From an uncultured Ruminococcus sp. (GTDB taxonomy: Bacteria > Bacillota > Clostridia > Oscillospirales > Acutalibacteraceae), in the NCBI GenBank assembly GCA_902767125.1, contig CACXGJ010000138.1:1-25323 (forward strand): 25,323 nucleotides of DNA, given 5' to 3'. Each line of letters opens with the position of its first letter. Within the stretch, counting starts at the first letter, position 1. The notes under the pieces were generated by a model, which did no database searches, had not been told where the DNA came from, and saw nothing but the letters and a program-made list of their open reading frames with translations. The position numbers and the translations under genes are program-made. This document shows, piece by piece, positions 1 to 7,357 of the stretch.

Positions 1-10
1 ACATAAATTT

Positions 11-47
11 GACCGCCCGTAAAGAATAAAATCCTTTACGGACGGTC
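11..47 (-). terminator. Stem-loop downstream of infB, probable transcript end
   Basis: Arms at 11-24 and 34-47 form a 14-bp stem with a 9-nt loop. The one imperfect pair (C17 with A42) is a mismatch in plus-strand RNA but a G-U wobble in minus-strand RNA, so the structure fits a minus-strand transcript, that is the end of the infB operon. The tail after the stem on the minus strand is AAATTTATGT, not a clean U-run, so it may be a weak terminator or an RNA-stabilising 3' end. Confidence 0.6.
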
Positions 48-68
48 ACTTGTTTATTTATTATTCTA

Positions 69-2615
69 TCATTCTTTTATCTGTTCCATCTGATATATCT
101 CGAAAATATCGCCCTCTTTTATATCGGAGAAACGTTCAAGAGTTATACCACATTCAAAGCCCTGTGCTACCTCCTTGACGGAATCCTTGAACCTCTGGAG
201 AGAGGCTATTGTATCATCTGCAATTATTATACCGTCACGGACAACTCTGACGCTTGCTCCACGGACAACCTTTCCCGAAAGCACATAAGAGCCTGATACA
301 AGACCGACATTTGTTATCTTATAGGTCTGACGTACTTCGACCTTACCGAGAACGGTCTCTTTGAATTTAGGTGCAAGCATACCTTTCATGGCAGCCTGTA
401 TTTCCTCGATACAATCATATATGACTCTGTACAGACGCATATCCACACCGTCATTTTTGGCATTTTCTTCAGCAACGGGATCGGGACGTACATTGAAGCC
501 GACTATAATTGCATTTGATGCTGATGCGAGCATCACATCGGATTCTCTTATTGCACCTACACCGCTGTGTATCACATTGACACGTATCTCATCATTTGTC
601 AGCTTTTCGAGTGATTGCCTTACCGCCTCGACAGAACCCTGAACATCAGCTTTTACGATTATCTTCAGTTCTTTCATATCTTCAAGCTTCATCTGATCAA
701 AGAGATTATCGAGAGTGATTTTTGTACGGGCATTGAATTTTTCTTCCTTCTGTGCAGTCTTCCTCTGATCAACAAGCTCTCTTGCAAGACGCTCATCGGA
801 TACAGAGTTGAATACATCACCGCCTGTCGGGACATTATCAAGACCTGTTATCTCAACAGGTACCGAAGGACCTGCATTCTTTACTTTATTGCCCTTATCA
901 TCGCTCATTGCACGGACACGTCCGACCGTTGTACCTGCAACGATTATATCACCTACATTGAGAGTACCGTTCTGAACGAGTACCGTTGCAACAGGACCAC
1001 GACCTTTGTCAAGTCTTGCTTCGATGACAGTACCCTTTGCAGCTCTTTCGGGATTCGCCTTCAGCTCCTTCATGTCTGCAATAAGGAGTACCATTTCAAG
1101 AAGCTCATTGAGATTTTCCTTTGTTTTTGCAGAAACGCCTATAACGGGAGTATCTCCGCCGAAGTCCTCGGGAACTATCTCATATTCCATAAGCTGTGTT
1201 TTAACTTTGTTTATGTCTGCCGCAGGCTTGTCTATTTTATTTGCTGCAACGATTATTGAAACTCCCGCAGCCTTTGCATGGTTTATAGCCTCAATGGTTT
1301 GAGGCATGATGCCGTCGTCGGCAGCCACGACAAGTATAGCAATATCCGTTACTTGAGCTCCTCTTGCACGCATTGTTGTAAATGCCTCATGTCCGGGAGT
1401 GTCGAGGAAAGTTATATCCCTGCCGTCAATATTTACACGATAAGCACCAATATGTTGAGTTATGCCGCCTGCCTCGGTTGACGTTACATTTGCATGGCGT
1501 ATGGCATCAAGGAGAGAGGTCTTGCCGTGGTCAACGTGTCCCATCACGACAACGACGGGAGCTCTCGGAACAAGATTTTCGTCATCATCATCACTGTCAT
1601 CAATGATTCTTTCTTCAATGGTCTCAATGGTTTCCTTTTCTATTCTTGCATGGAATTCAAGTGCCACAAGAGAGGCTGTATCGAAGTCGATGTTATCATT
1701 GACGCTTGCCATTACACCAAGATTCATGAGCTTCATGATGACTTCGGCAGCTCTCGCCTTAAGACGCAGTGCAAGCTCACCGACAGTTATCTCATCAGGA
1801 ATCTGAACAGTTATAGGCTTTGTTTTTCTTTCTCTTTCGATACGGTTGATTCTTTCCATTTCGGTTTCCTTGCGGGAATTTTTGGGTTTTCCACGCTGTT
1901 GGGAACGCTGATTTATCTTTTCCTTGCCCGGACCTGTATTGACATTGTGCATTTTTTCGCTTGCAAGACGGTCATATTTTTCATTGTATCTTTCGATATC
2001 GACATTTGACTGACGGGTATTTATCACCCTGCTTCTTTTTTCAAATGAGCCTTCCTGCTTTGGAGCTTCGGGTTCGGTATTTTGTTTTTCGGGTTTTTGG
2101 TTATTGTTGTTCTGAACAGGTTTTTTATCGGGATTTTTGAACTTGCTTCCATTGATGCCTTTGGTTTTTTTATCGGGCTTGGATTCAAATCTTTTTTCCT
2201 TTTTGGCATCCGACCTTTCAGTCTTTTCGGACTTTTCTGTTTTTTCTTTTTTATCCCTGTCCTTATCGGGCTTATCCTTTTTGTCTTTTTTATATTTATC
2301 AAACTTATCGTTTTTGTCTTTGTCGGATTTTCTGTCTTTTTTCTCTGACTTTTCCGTTTTTTCGATTTTATCCTTCTTGTCCGGGGCAGAGGGCTTTTCA
2401 TCTTCAACGGGATCGTTTTTTGAAGCAAAATATTTTTGAAAATCGGGTACACTGTTATCAAGAGTTACTTTTTCAAATACAAAATTAAGCTCATCCTCCG
2501 TAAGAACGGTATTAGGCTTTCTTATGGTATTGAAATTTTGTTTTATCATATCTGCAATATCCTTGACCTGCATATTAAGGTCCTTTGCCAGATCACCAAG
2601 TTTATATTTTATCAT
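69..2615 (-). CDS. infB: Translation initiation factor IF-2
   Basis: IF-2 is the GTPase that places initiator fMet-tRNA on the 30S subunit and promotes subunit joining. The protein has 848 residues. An N-terminal IF2_N-type segment (about 1-55) is followed by a very charged Lys/Asp/Glu-rich low-complexity linker (about 68-190), a second IF2_N module (about 268-325), then the G domain: GHVDHGKT (359-366), DTPGH (405-409) and NKID (459-462). Domains II-IV follow. The start is taken as ATG at 2615, nine bases after AGGAGG; an in-frame TTG six bases upstream is only three bases from that site and is less likely. It is the last gene of the rimP-nusA-ylxR-ylxQ-infB operon. rbfA, often next, is absent from the remaining 68 bases. 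Identification is certain. Confidence 0.98.
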   Translation of the reverse strand: MIKYKLGDLAKDLNMQVKDIADMIKQNFNTIRKPNTVLTEDELNFVFEKVTLDNSVPDFQKYFASKNDPVEDEKPSAPDKKDKIEKTEKSEKKDRKSDKDKNDKFDKYKKDKKDKPDKDRDKKEKTEKSEKTERSDAKKEKRFESKPDKKTKGINGSKFKNPDKKPVQNNNNQKPEKQNTEPEAPKQEGSFEKRSRVINTRQSNVDIERYNEKYDRLASEKMHNVNTGPGKEKINQRSQQRGKPKNSRKETEMERINRIERERKTKPITVQIPDEITVGELALRLKARAAEVIMKLMNLGVMASVNDNIDFDTASLVALEFHARIEKETIETIEERIIDDSDDDDENLVPRAPVVVVMGHVDHGKTSLLDAIRHANVTSTEAGGITQHIGAYRVNIDGRDITFLDTPGHEAFTTMRARGAQVTDIAILVVAADDGIMPQTIEAINHAKAAGVSIIVAANKIDKPAADINKVKTQLMEYEIVPEDFGGDTPVIGVSAKTKENLNELLEMVLLIADMKELKANPERAAKGTVIEARLDKGRGPVATVLVQNGTLNVGDIIVAGTTVGRVRAMSDDKGNKVKNAGPSVPVEITGLDNVPTGGDVFNSVSDERLARELVDQRKTAQKEEKFNARTKITLDNLFDQMKLEDMKELKIIVKADVQGSVEAVRQSLEKLTNDEIRVNVIHSGVGAIRESDVMLASASNAIIVGFNVRPDPVAEENAKNDGVDMRLYRVIYDCIEEIQAAMKGMLAPKFKETVLGKVEVRQTYKITNVGLVSGSYVLSGKVVRGASVRVVRDGIIIADDTIASLQRFKDSVKEVAQGFECGITLERFSDIKEGDIFEIYQMEQIKE

Positions 2616-2636
2616 ACACAAATTCCTCCTGTTACA

Positions 2637-2945
2637 TCAAGCTAAAAGCTGTTGCAGCTTTTTTGCAAATCCTTCATCATTCACGGAAACAACTCCCACA
2701 AGCTTTCCGACGGCTGCCCCGAGATCAGCCATAGGTATATTTGAGGCAATGATATTTATATTATTGCTTTCTGCTTTTTTATAAAATGCAGAGAGCGTTC
2801 TCTCGGAAATATCAACAGCGGTTATTATCAGCCTTGATTTTTTCTTTATGACAGATTCCTCCGCCGAGTCGAATCCGAGAGAGAGCTTGCCGGCTCTTCT
2901 CGCAAGACCTAAAAGATTCAAAGCCGATCTGATATTATTGTCCAT
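2637..2945 (-). CDS. ylxQ: L7Ae-family putative RNA-binding protein YlxQ
   Basis: A 102-residue protein of the L7Ae/L30e/S12e/Gadd45 fold, in the place ylxQ occupies between ylxR and infB in Firmicutes. L7Ae proteins bind kink-turn RNA; the exact role of YlxQ is not settled. Visible family features are the N-terminal LLGLARRAGKLSLGFDS segment (about 11-27), the LIITAVDISE strand/turn and the C-terminal region. The start is ATG at 2945 (MDNNIRSALN). A longer in-frame reading upstream would lie entirely inside ylxR and is rejected. The gene overlaps the end of ylxR by 11 bases, so the two are probably translationally coupled. Confidence 0.9.
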   Translation of the reverse strand: MDNNIRSALNLLGLARRAGKLSLGFDSAEESVIKKKSRLIITAVDISERTLSAFYKKAESNNINIIASNIPMADLGAAVGKLVGVVSVNDEGFAKKLQQLLA

Positions 2946-3249
2946 TTGATTCAGCCGCCTCCAGTTCTTTTTCAAGCTGTAGGTAGACCTCATCGGGTAT
3001 CCTGCATGAAAATGCTTTTTCAAGTCTCCTTGCCTTTCTTGCAGCCTTAAGACATTCAGAGTTAGAGCATATATAAGCACCTCTGCCCGATTTTTTGCCT
3101 GTCAGGTCAACAATGATCTCGCTTTTCAGTATGATATTTCCGTTTTCATCCGTTTTATCGGGTGTTTTTACTATCCTTACAAGCTGCTTTTTTTCCTTCA
3201 TCTCATTGCAGCCCGTACATTTTCTCAAAGGGATCTTCTTTTGGTGCAT
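2935..3249 (-). CDS. ylxR: YlxR (DUF448) nucleic-acid-binding protein
   Basis: A 104-residue member of the YlxR/DUF448 family, always found between nusA and infB in Firmicutes and proposed to bind RNA or act as a nucleoid-associated regulator. The family signature is visible: RKCTGCNEMKEKKQLVRIVK near the N-terminus (about 9-28), and GRGAYIC with SNSECLKAARKARRLEKAF in the C-terminal half. The start ATG at 3249 follows a clear GAAGGAG site. It overlaps ylxQ by 11 bases and follows nusA by 16 bases, so it belongs to the same operon. Confidence 0.93.
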   Translation of the reverse strand: MHQKKIPLRKCTGCNEMKEKKQLVRIVKTPDKTDENGNIILKSEIIVDLTGKKSGRGAYICSNSECLKAARKARRLEKAFSCRIPDEVYLQLEKELEAAESNGQ

Positions 3250-3265
3250 ATATTATCTCCTTCAA

Positions 3266-4459
3266 TTATGCTTCAGAGTCAACCGTCGTGTCCTTGCCTT
3301 CCGTATCAGTATCGTCAGCAGCCTCTGTAATATCAGCTTTTGTTTCTGTATCTTCATATTCATCATCTTCTTCGTCATCATAAGGATTGCTCTCGGGACG
3401 GATATCTATTTTCCATCCGGTGAGCTTTGCGGCAAGACGAACATTTTGCCCCTTGTTTCCTATTGCAAGTGAAAGCTGGCTGTCAGGCACTACTGCACGG
3501 CAGGTTCTTTCGGTTCTCGGATCTATGTCTACCCACTTTACCTCGGCGGGAGAAAGTGATGCGGAAACGAATTTTATAGGATCCTCATCATATTCGATGA
3601 TATCTATTTTTTCACCGTTGAGAGCAGCAACTATTGTGCTGACTCTCTGACCTCTCGGACCTATGCAGGCTCCGACAGCATCTACATTTTCATCATGGCT
3701 GAATACAGCTATTTTAGTTCTTGAGCCTGCTTCTCTCGATATTGATTTTATCTCGACAACACCGTCAAATATCTCGGGAACCTCGGATTCAAAGAGTTTT
3801 TTGACAAAATCGGGATGAGTCCTTGAGACTATGGCACGGGATTCCTTATTATCGGGCTTCATACCGAGAACATATACTTTTATGACATCATTTTCATGCA
3901 ATACCTCTCCGACAACCTGTTCATTTTTTGCAAGGACTGCAACGGATTTTCCGAGACGTACATTTGCATTGCCCGTATTCTTGTCGATCTGCTCAACGGT
4001 AACTGTAACTATCTCTGCCCTTTTGCTTTCAAAGTCGGCAAGAGCCTGTCCCTTTTCGCTGTCACGGATGCCCTGACGTATTGTATTCTTGGCTTTTTGT
4101 GCAGCGATTCTTCCAAAGTCCTTTGTATCAAGTCTTATACCGACCTTATCGCCTATCACGGCATTGGCATTGATCTTTCTTGCTTCATCAAGCTGTATCT
4201 CATACTTGGGATTCAACACCTCATCAACGACCTCTTTATTGAGGAATACCTCGAAGATGCTTGTATCGGGATCCATGTTTATAAGTATGTCATCATCACT
4301 GTTGCCGTACATTTTCTTGCAGGCAAGCTTTATAGCCTTTTGTATCTGGACTATCATATAGTCAACGGCTATGCCCTTTTCCTTTTCGATAGCCTTCAGA
4401 ACCTCATAGAGTTCTGGATTTTTATTTATCTCTGTTTTATTTTCATTTTTAGCTTTCAT
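3266..4459 (-). CDS. nusA: Transcription termination/antitermination factor NusA
   Basis: NusA binds RNA polymerase and nascent RNA and modulates pausing, intrinsic termination and antitermination. The sequence shows an N-terminal RNAP-binding domain, an S1 domain in the middle, and two KH modules with GXXG loops (GPRG in CIGPRGQRV; GNKG in AIGNKGQNVRLAAKLTGWKIDIR). It ends in an acidic Asp/Glu-rich tail, and the E. coli-type C-terminal repeats are absent, as usual in Firmicutes. The start is given as ATG at 4459 because GGAGG at 4471-4475 lies 11 bases upstream. An in-frame ATG at 4477 adds six residues but would put that GGAGG inside the gene and has no other ribosome-binding site. It follows rimP closely. 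Confidence 0.96.
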   Translation of the reverse strand: MKAKNENKTEINKNPELYEVLKAIEKEKGIAVDYMIVQIQKAIKLACKKMYGNSDDDILINMDPDTSIFEVFLNKEVVDEVLNPKYEIQLDEARKINANAVIGDKVGIRLDTKDFGRIAAQKAKNTIRQGIRDSEKGQALADFESKRAEIVTVTVEQIDKNTGNANVRLGKSVAVLAKNEQVVGEVLHENDVIKVYVLGMKPDNKESRAIVSRTHPDFVKKLFESEVPEIFDGVVEIKSISREAGSRTKIAVFSHDENVDAVGACIGPRGQRVSTIVAALNGEKIDIIEYDEDPIKFVSASLSPAEVKWVDIDPRTERTCRAVVPDSQLSLAIGNKGQNVRLAAKLTGWKIDIRPESNPYDDEEDDEYEDTETKADITEAADDTDTEGKDTTVDSEA

Positions 4460-4480
4460 TTTTGTAAGTGCCTCCATTTA

Positions 4481-4963
4481 TCAAAGGTTGAAATCATCTA
4501 ATTTAATATATACGGCATCTTTTTTGTTTATTACGATCCGAGAGCCGTTTTCGGAATTTACGGTGACAGTATCCTTGTCATGTGCGATAAGAGTACCCTT
4601 AAATTCACGGATACCGTTTTGATCAGGTCTGTGGAGCTTGACCATAACAGGTGCTGCAAGAAATGCGTCAAAATGCTCCGGTCTTATCAGCTCCCTTTCA
4701 ATGCCCGGTGATGAGACCTCAAGACAATAATTCTGTTCTATCGGATCAAGATCATCAAGGGGCTTGTCGACAGCTCTTGTAACATTTTCACAGTCCTCGA
4801 TAGTAACGCCGCTGTCCTTGTCAATGAATATTCTCAAGTACCACATGGCACCCTCCTTGACAAATCGTACATCCCATAGTACAAGACCAAGCTGTTCAAT
4901 GATAGGTTGAACGCATTGAGTGACAGCTTCAACGGTATTGAGTTTAGATTTTTTTTCTCTCAT
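4481..4963 (-). CDS. rimP: Ribosome maturation factor RimP
   Basis: RimP (YlxS/DUF150 family) assists assembly of the 30S subunit. The protein has 160 residues, the usual length. Visible family features are the N-terminal alpha/beta domain with LGLVLWDVRFVKEGAMWYLR, the IFIDKDSGVTIEDCENVTRAVDKPLDD core, the EVSSPGIERELIRPEHF motif, and the C-terminal SH3-like barrel (FKGTLIAHDKDTVTV). The start ATG at 4963 follows CGGAG. It is the first gene of the nusA-infB operon, with a promoter and leader hairpin directly upstream and nusA directly downstream. Confidence 0.96.
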   Translation of the reverse strand: MREKKSKLNTVEAVTQCVQPIIEQLGLVLWDVRFVKEGAMWYLRIFIDKDSGVTIEDCENVTRAVDKPLDDLDPIEQNYCLEVSSPGIERELIRPEHFDAFLAAPVMVKLHRPDQNGIREFKGTLIAHDKDTVTVNSENGSRIVINKKDAVYIKLDDFNL

Positions 4964-5008
4964 AGCAATCTCCGTTCCATAAAATATATTTTTGTCATAT
5001 TAACGATA

Positions 5009-5032
5009 AAAGAGCGGGTCACCCCACTCTTT
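5009..5032 (-). promoter_or_regulatory. GNRA-capped hairpin in the rimP operon leader
   Basis: In minus-strand RNA this is a 10-bp stem (AAAGAG, a U-G wobble, GGG) closed by a GUGA tetraloop, about 45 bases upstream of the rimP start and downstream of the predicted promoter. The wobble pair would be a C-A mismatch in plus-strand RNA, so the structure belongs to the operon transcript. It may be an attenuator, a processing site or a NusA/RNA-protein target; the sequence does not decide. Confidence 0.55.
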
Positions 5033-5062
5033 CGTCAACCAACACAATATCTACCATAATTA

Positions 5063-5091
5063 ATTCTACCACAGTGTATTGAAATATGCAA
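5063..5091 (-). promoter_or_regulatory. Probable sigma-A promoter of the rimP-infB operon
   Basis: On the minus strand: -35 TTGCAT (5086-5091), a 17-bp spacer, -10 TAGAAT (5063-5068). Transcription would start near 5056 and give a leader of roughly 90 bases before rimP. Confidence 0.6.
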
Positions 5092-5108
5092 GAAGTTTTT
5101 TAAAAAAA

Positions 5109-6770
5109 TTACTCACTTTCGAGTAATTTAACAGCTTCGGTCGTATCAAGCTTATCTATCTTGTTGAGTTTTCTGTTCATCTGACGTGTACGCACTCCGA
5201 CAAGCAGTTCAAGACTGTCTTCTGTATCTTTAAGATTTTTTCTTGCCTTTTCGAGAACGCCCTCAAATTTTGCAAATTCTGTTTTGACAGCTCCGAGAAC
5301 TTCCCAAACTTCACCGCTTCGTTTTTGAATTGCGAGTGTCTGAAAGCCCATTTTGAGAGAATTGAGCATTGCCGCCATAGTAGACGGACCTGCTGCATTT
5401 ATGTTGTAGGTACGCTGTAATTCCTCGACAAGTCCCGGTGTATTCACTACCTCGGCATACAGTCCCTCAAACGGCAGGAACATTATTGCAAACTGTGTTG
5501 TGTAGGGCGATTCTATGTATTTTGTGCTTATATCCTTTGCACACTTCTTGACAACATCAACAAGTTCTTTTTTTGCTGACGAGATAAGCTCCTTGTCGCC
5601 TGTTTCATAAGCATCCTGAAGATGAGCGAATCTGTCGCCGGGGAATTTTGAATCTATCGGAAGATATACTGTTTTGCCTTCTTCAAGTCCCGGCAGTTTG
5701 ACTGCAAATTCAACACGGTTTTTGCTTTTGGGAACAGTTGCAACATTTTCGTCATACTGTTCGGGAGTAAGTATCTCTTTGAGGATAGCTCCAAGCTGTA
5801 TTTCACCGAGTATGCCACGTGTCTTGACATTTGAGAGGACTTTCTTCAGATCACCGACACCCTGTGCAACATTCTGCATTTCACCGAGTCCCTTATATAC
5901 CTGTTCAAGTCTTTCGCTGACGAGCTTAAAGGATTCATTCATCTTATTTTCGAGAGTAGTCTGCAATTTCTCGTCAACAGTTCCTCTTATCTGTTCAAGC
6001 TGTTTGTTGTTGTCGTCACGAATATTTTTGAGCTGATTCTGAACAGTAGTTTCGAGAGTGGCAAAACGGCTTTCAAGCTGTTGAAGATTGCCTGATATGC
6101 TTCCGTTCATGCTTTCGAGATTGGTCTGTAATTTTTCGTCAACGGTTCTCCTTATCTGCTCAAGCTGTTTGCTGTTGTCATCACGGATATTTTGGAGTTT
6201 GGTTTCGGTATTGTTTTCAAGTGTGGCAAAACGGCTTTCAAGCTGTTTGAGATTGGCTGATATGCTTCCGTTCATGCTTTCAAGATTAGTCTGTAATTTT
6301 TCGTCAACGGTTCCTCTTATCTGTTCAAGATGTTTGCTGTTGTCGTCACGGATATTTTGGAGTTTGGTTTCGGTACTGTTTTCAAGTGTAGCAAAACGAC
6401 TTTCAAGCTGTTTAAGCTGATTCGAGATGTTGGTATTCATTGAAGAAAGCTGTTCAAGCTGTGAATTTCCGACAATTTCAAGCTGTTCTCTTTGAGCCTT
6501 GGCTAATTTTATCTGTTCATTTCCGGAGCGTTCCTGACCTGCTGTAAGCTGACTGCCAAAAGCGGTCATGTTATCCTTTATGCTTGAAGAAACTTCTTGT
6601 CGGAGAGAGCTTTGTGAATCACGATTTTCTTTTTGTATCATTTCAAGGTATGATCTTATAGAATCCATTTCGGGTTTAATATCAGTCTTTTGGGAGGCTC
6701 CCGTTCTGACGATCAAAAATATAAGTAAAACTATGATTATTATTCCAACGATGAGCAATGCAATGTCCAT
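5109..6770 (-). CDS. rmuC: DNA recombination protein RmuC with tandem coiled-coil repeats
   Basis: RmuC proteins combine an N-terminal membrane anchor, a coiled coil and a restriction-endonuclease-like core; in E. coli RmuC limits DNA inversions at short inverted repeats. Here residues 3-22 form one hydrophobic membrane segment, about 30-295 a long coiled coil, and about 296-500 the RmuC core with GDLKKVLSNVKTRGILGEIQLG, a PIDSKFPGDRF motif and IMFLPFEGLYAEV. Residues 121-285 are three near-identical 55-residue repeats starting QLESRFATLE. The start ATG at 6770 lies 17 bases past the stop of the Rrf2 gene, with AGGAG overlapping that end, so the two are probably co-transcribed and coupled. 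Confidence 0.93.
   Translation of the reverse strand: MDIALLIVGIIIIVLLIFLIVRTGASQKTDIKPEMDSIRSYLEMIQKENRDSQSSLRQEVSSSIKDNMTAFGSQLTAGQERSGNEQIKLAKAQREQLEIVGNSQLEQLSSMNTNISNQLKQLESRFATLENSTETKLQNIRDDNSKHLEQIRGTVDEKLQTNLESMNGSISANLKQLESRFATLENNTETKLQNIRDDNSKQLEQIRRTVDEKLQTNLESMNGSISGNLQQLESRFATLETTVQNQLKNIRDDNNKQLEQIRGTVDEKLQTTLENKMNESFKLVSERLEQVYKGLGEMQNVAQGVGDLKKVLSNVKTRGILGEIQLGAILKEILTPEQYDENVATVPKSKNRVEFAVKLPGLEEGKTVYLPIDSKFPGDRFAHLQDAYETGDKELISSAKKELVDVVKKCAKDISTKYIESPYTTQFAIMFLPFEGLYAEVVNTPGLVEELQRTYNINAAGPSTMAAMLNSLKMGFQTLAIQKRSGEVWEVLGAVKTEFAKFEGVLEKARKNLKDTEDSLELLVGVRTRQMNRKLNKIDKLDTTEAVKLLESE
5916..6410 (-). repeat. Three tandem 165-bp repeats inside rmuC
   Basis: Protein residues 121-175, 176-230 and 231-285 repeat with a period of 55 residues (QLESRFATLE at 121, 176 and 231; IRDDN and VDEKLQT recur in phase). 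The DNA is also nearly identical between units, so duplication was fairly recent or is maintained by recombination. Fifty-five is five times eleven, matching a hendecad coiled coil, so whole units can be added or lost without breaking the coil. Confidence 0.9.
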
Positions 6771-6786
6771 TGATTTTTACACTCCT

Positions 6787-7227
6787 TCAAATATAATATC
6801 CGTCGCCCTGTGCAAAAGGGCTTTTGTCGATGATGTCCTTGAGTGTTATGCTGTCAAGGTATTCGTTTATCACATCATAGAGTCCCTTCCAAACGGGGAG
6901 TGTTATACATTCATTTGCCCTCGGACAATCATTTATATCCGTTTCAAGACAGGCGACAGGTGCAAGGCTTCCTTCAGTCAGGCGAAGTATTTCACCGACA
7001 GTATATTTATCGGCAGGCTTTGAGAGCATATATCCGCCCTGATATCCTCTGTTGGCTTTAAGCAGTCCCGCCTTGCTCAAAAGAGGAACTATTTGTTCAA
7101 GATATTTTTTTGAAATGTTCTGTCTTTCGGCGATATCCTTAAGTGAAACATATTCTCCCTCCTTGCAGTTAAGGGCAAGGTCTATAAGCATTCTCAAAGA
7201 ATATCTTCCTTTTGTCGAGATTTTCAT
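6787..7227 (-). CDS. Rrf2-family transcriptional regulator with cysteine cluster
   Basis: A 146-residue winged-helix regulator of the Rrf2 family (IscR, NsrR, CymR relatives). The family N-terminus MKISTKGRYSLRMLIDLA is followed by the helix-turn-helix (SLKDIAERQNISKKYLEQI, about 28-46) and the wing (GLLKANRGYQGGYMLSKP). Cys93, Cys101 and Cys107 form a C-X7-C-X5-C cluster at the position where IscR-type members bind an iron-sulfur cluster, so cofactor sensing is plausible; CymR-type members lack it. The start ATG at 7227 follows AAAGGAGA; a longer reading begins seven residues upstream without a better site. It has its own promoter and leads into rmuC. The target genes cannot be read from this window. 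Confidence 0.9.
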   Translation of the reverse strand: MKISTKGRYSLRMLIDLALNCKEGEYVSLKDIAERQNISKKYLEQIVPLLSKAGLLKANRGYQGGYMLSKPADKYTVGEILRLTEGSLAPVACLETDINDCPRANECITLPVWKGLYDVINEYLDSITLKDIIDKSPFAQGDGYYI

Positions 7228-7269
7228 AAAAAATTCTCCTTTCCACACAAGATTTACACAATTTATACT

Positions 7270-7299
7270 ATTATATCACAACAATAATGTTTTTTTCAA
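7270..7299 (-). promoter_or_regulatory. Sigma-A promoter of the rrf2-rmuC unit
   Basis: On the minus strand: -35 TTGAAA (7294-7299), an 18-bp spacer, extended -10 TGATATAAT (TATAAT at 7270-7275). The start point falls near 7263, about 35 bases before the Rrf2 ATG. Confidence 0.7.
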
Positions 7300-7321
7300 T
7301 ACAAAATATAACAAAAAAACA

Positions 7322-7351
7322 GCAGAACAGAAAAAACAAATTCTGTTCTGC
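7322..7351 (-). terminator. Intrinsic terminator of the two-HTH regulator gene
   Basis: An 11-bp perfect stem (GCAGAACAGAA arms at 7322-7332 and 7341-7351) with an 8-nt loop, followed on the minus strand by TG and a run of eight T. It lies seven bases past the stop codon at 7358. Confidence 0.9.
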
Positions 7352-7357
7352 AATGTG

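Noticed and set aside
2082..2348. A hydrophobic Phe-rich plus-strand reading frame of 88 codons.
   Set aside because: It is the complement of the Lys/Asp-rich linker of infB; the Phe and Leu codons arise from AAA/AAG-rich coding DNA.
2946..3080. A 45-residue N-terminal extension of ylxQ.
   Set aside because: It lies wholly inside ylxR in another frame; the ATG at 2945 starts exactly at the conserved family N-terminus.
5674..6420. Plus-strand reading frames opposite rmuC, with repeated SVLFSSVAKRLSSCL-type segments.
   Set aside because: They are antisense shadows of the rmuC tandem repeats and lack ribosome-binding sites.
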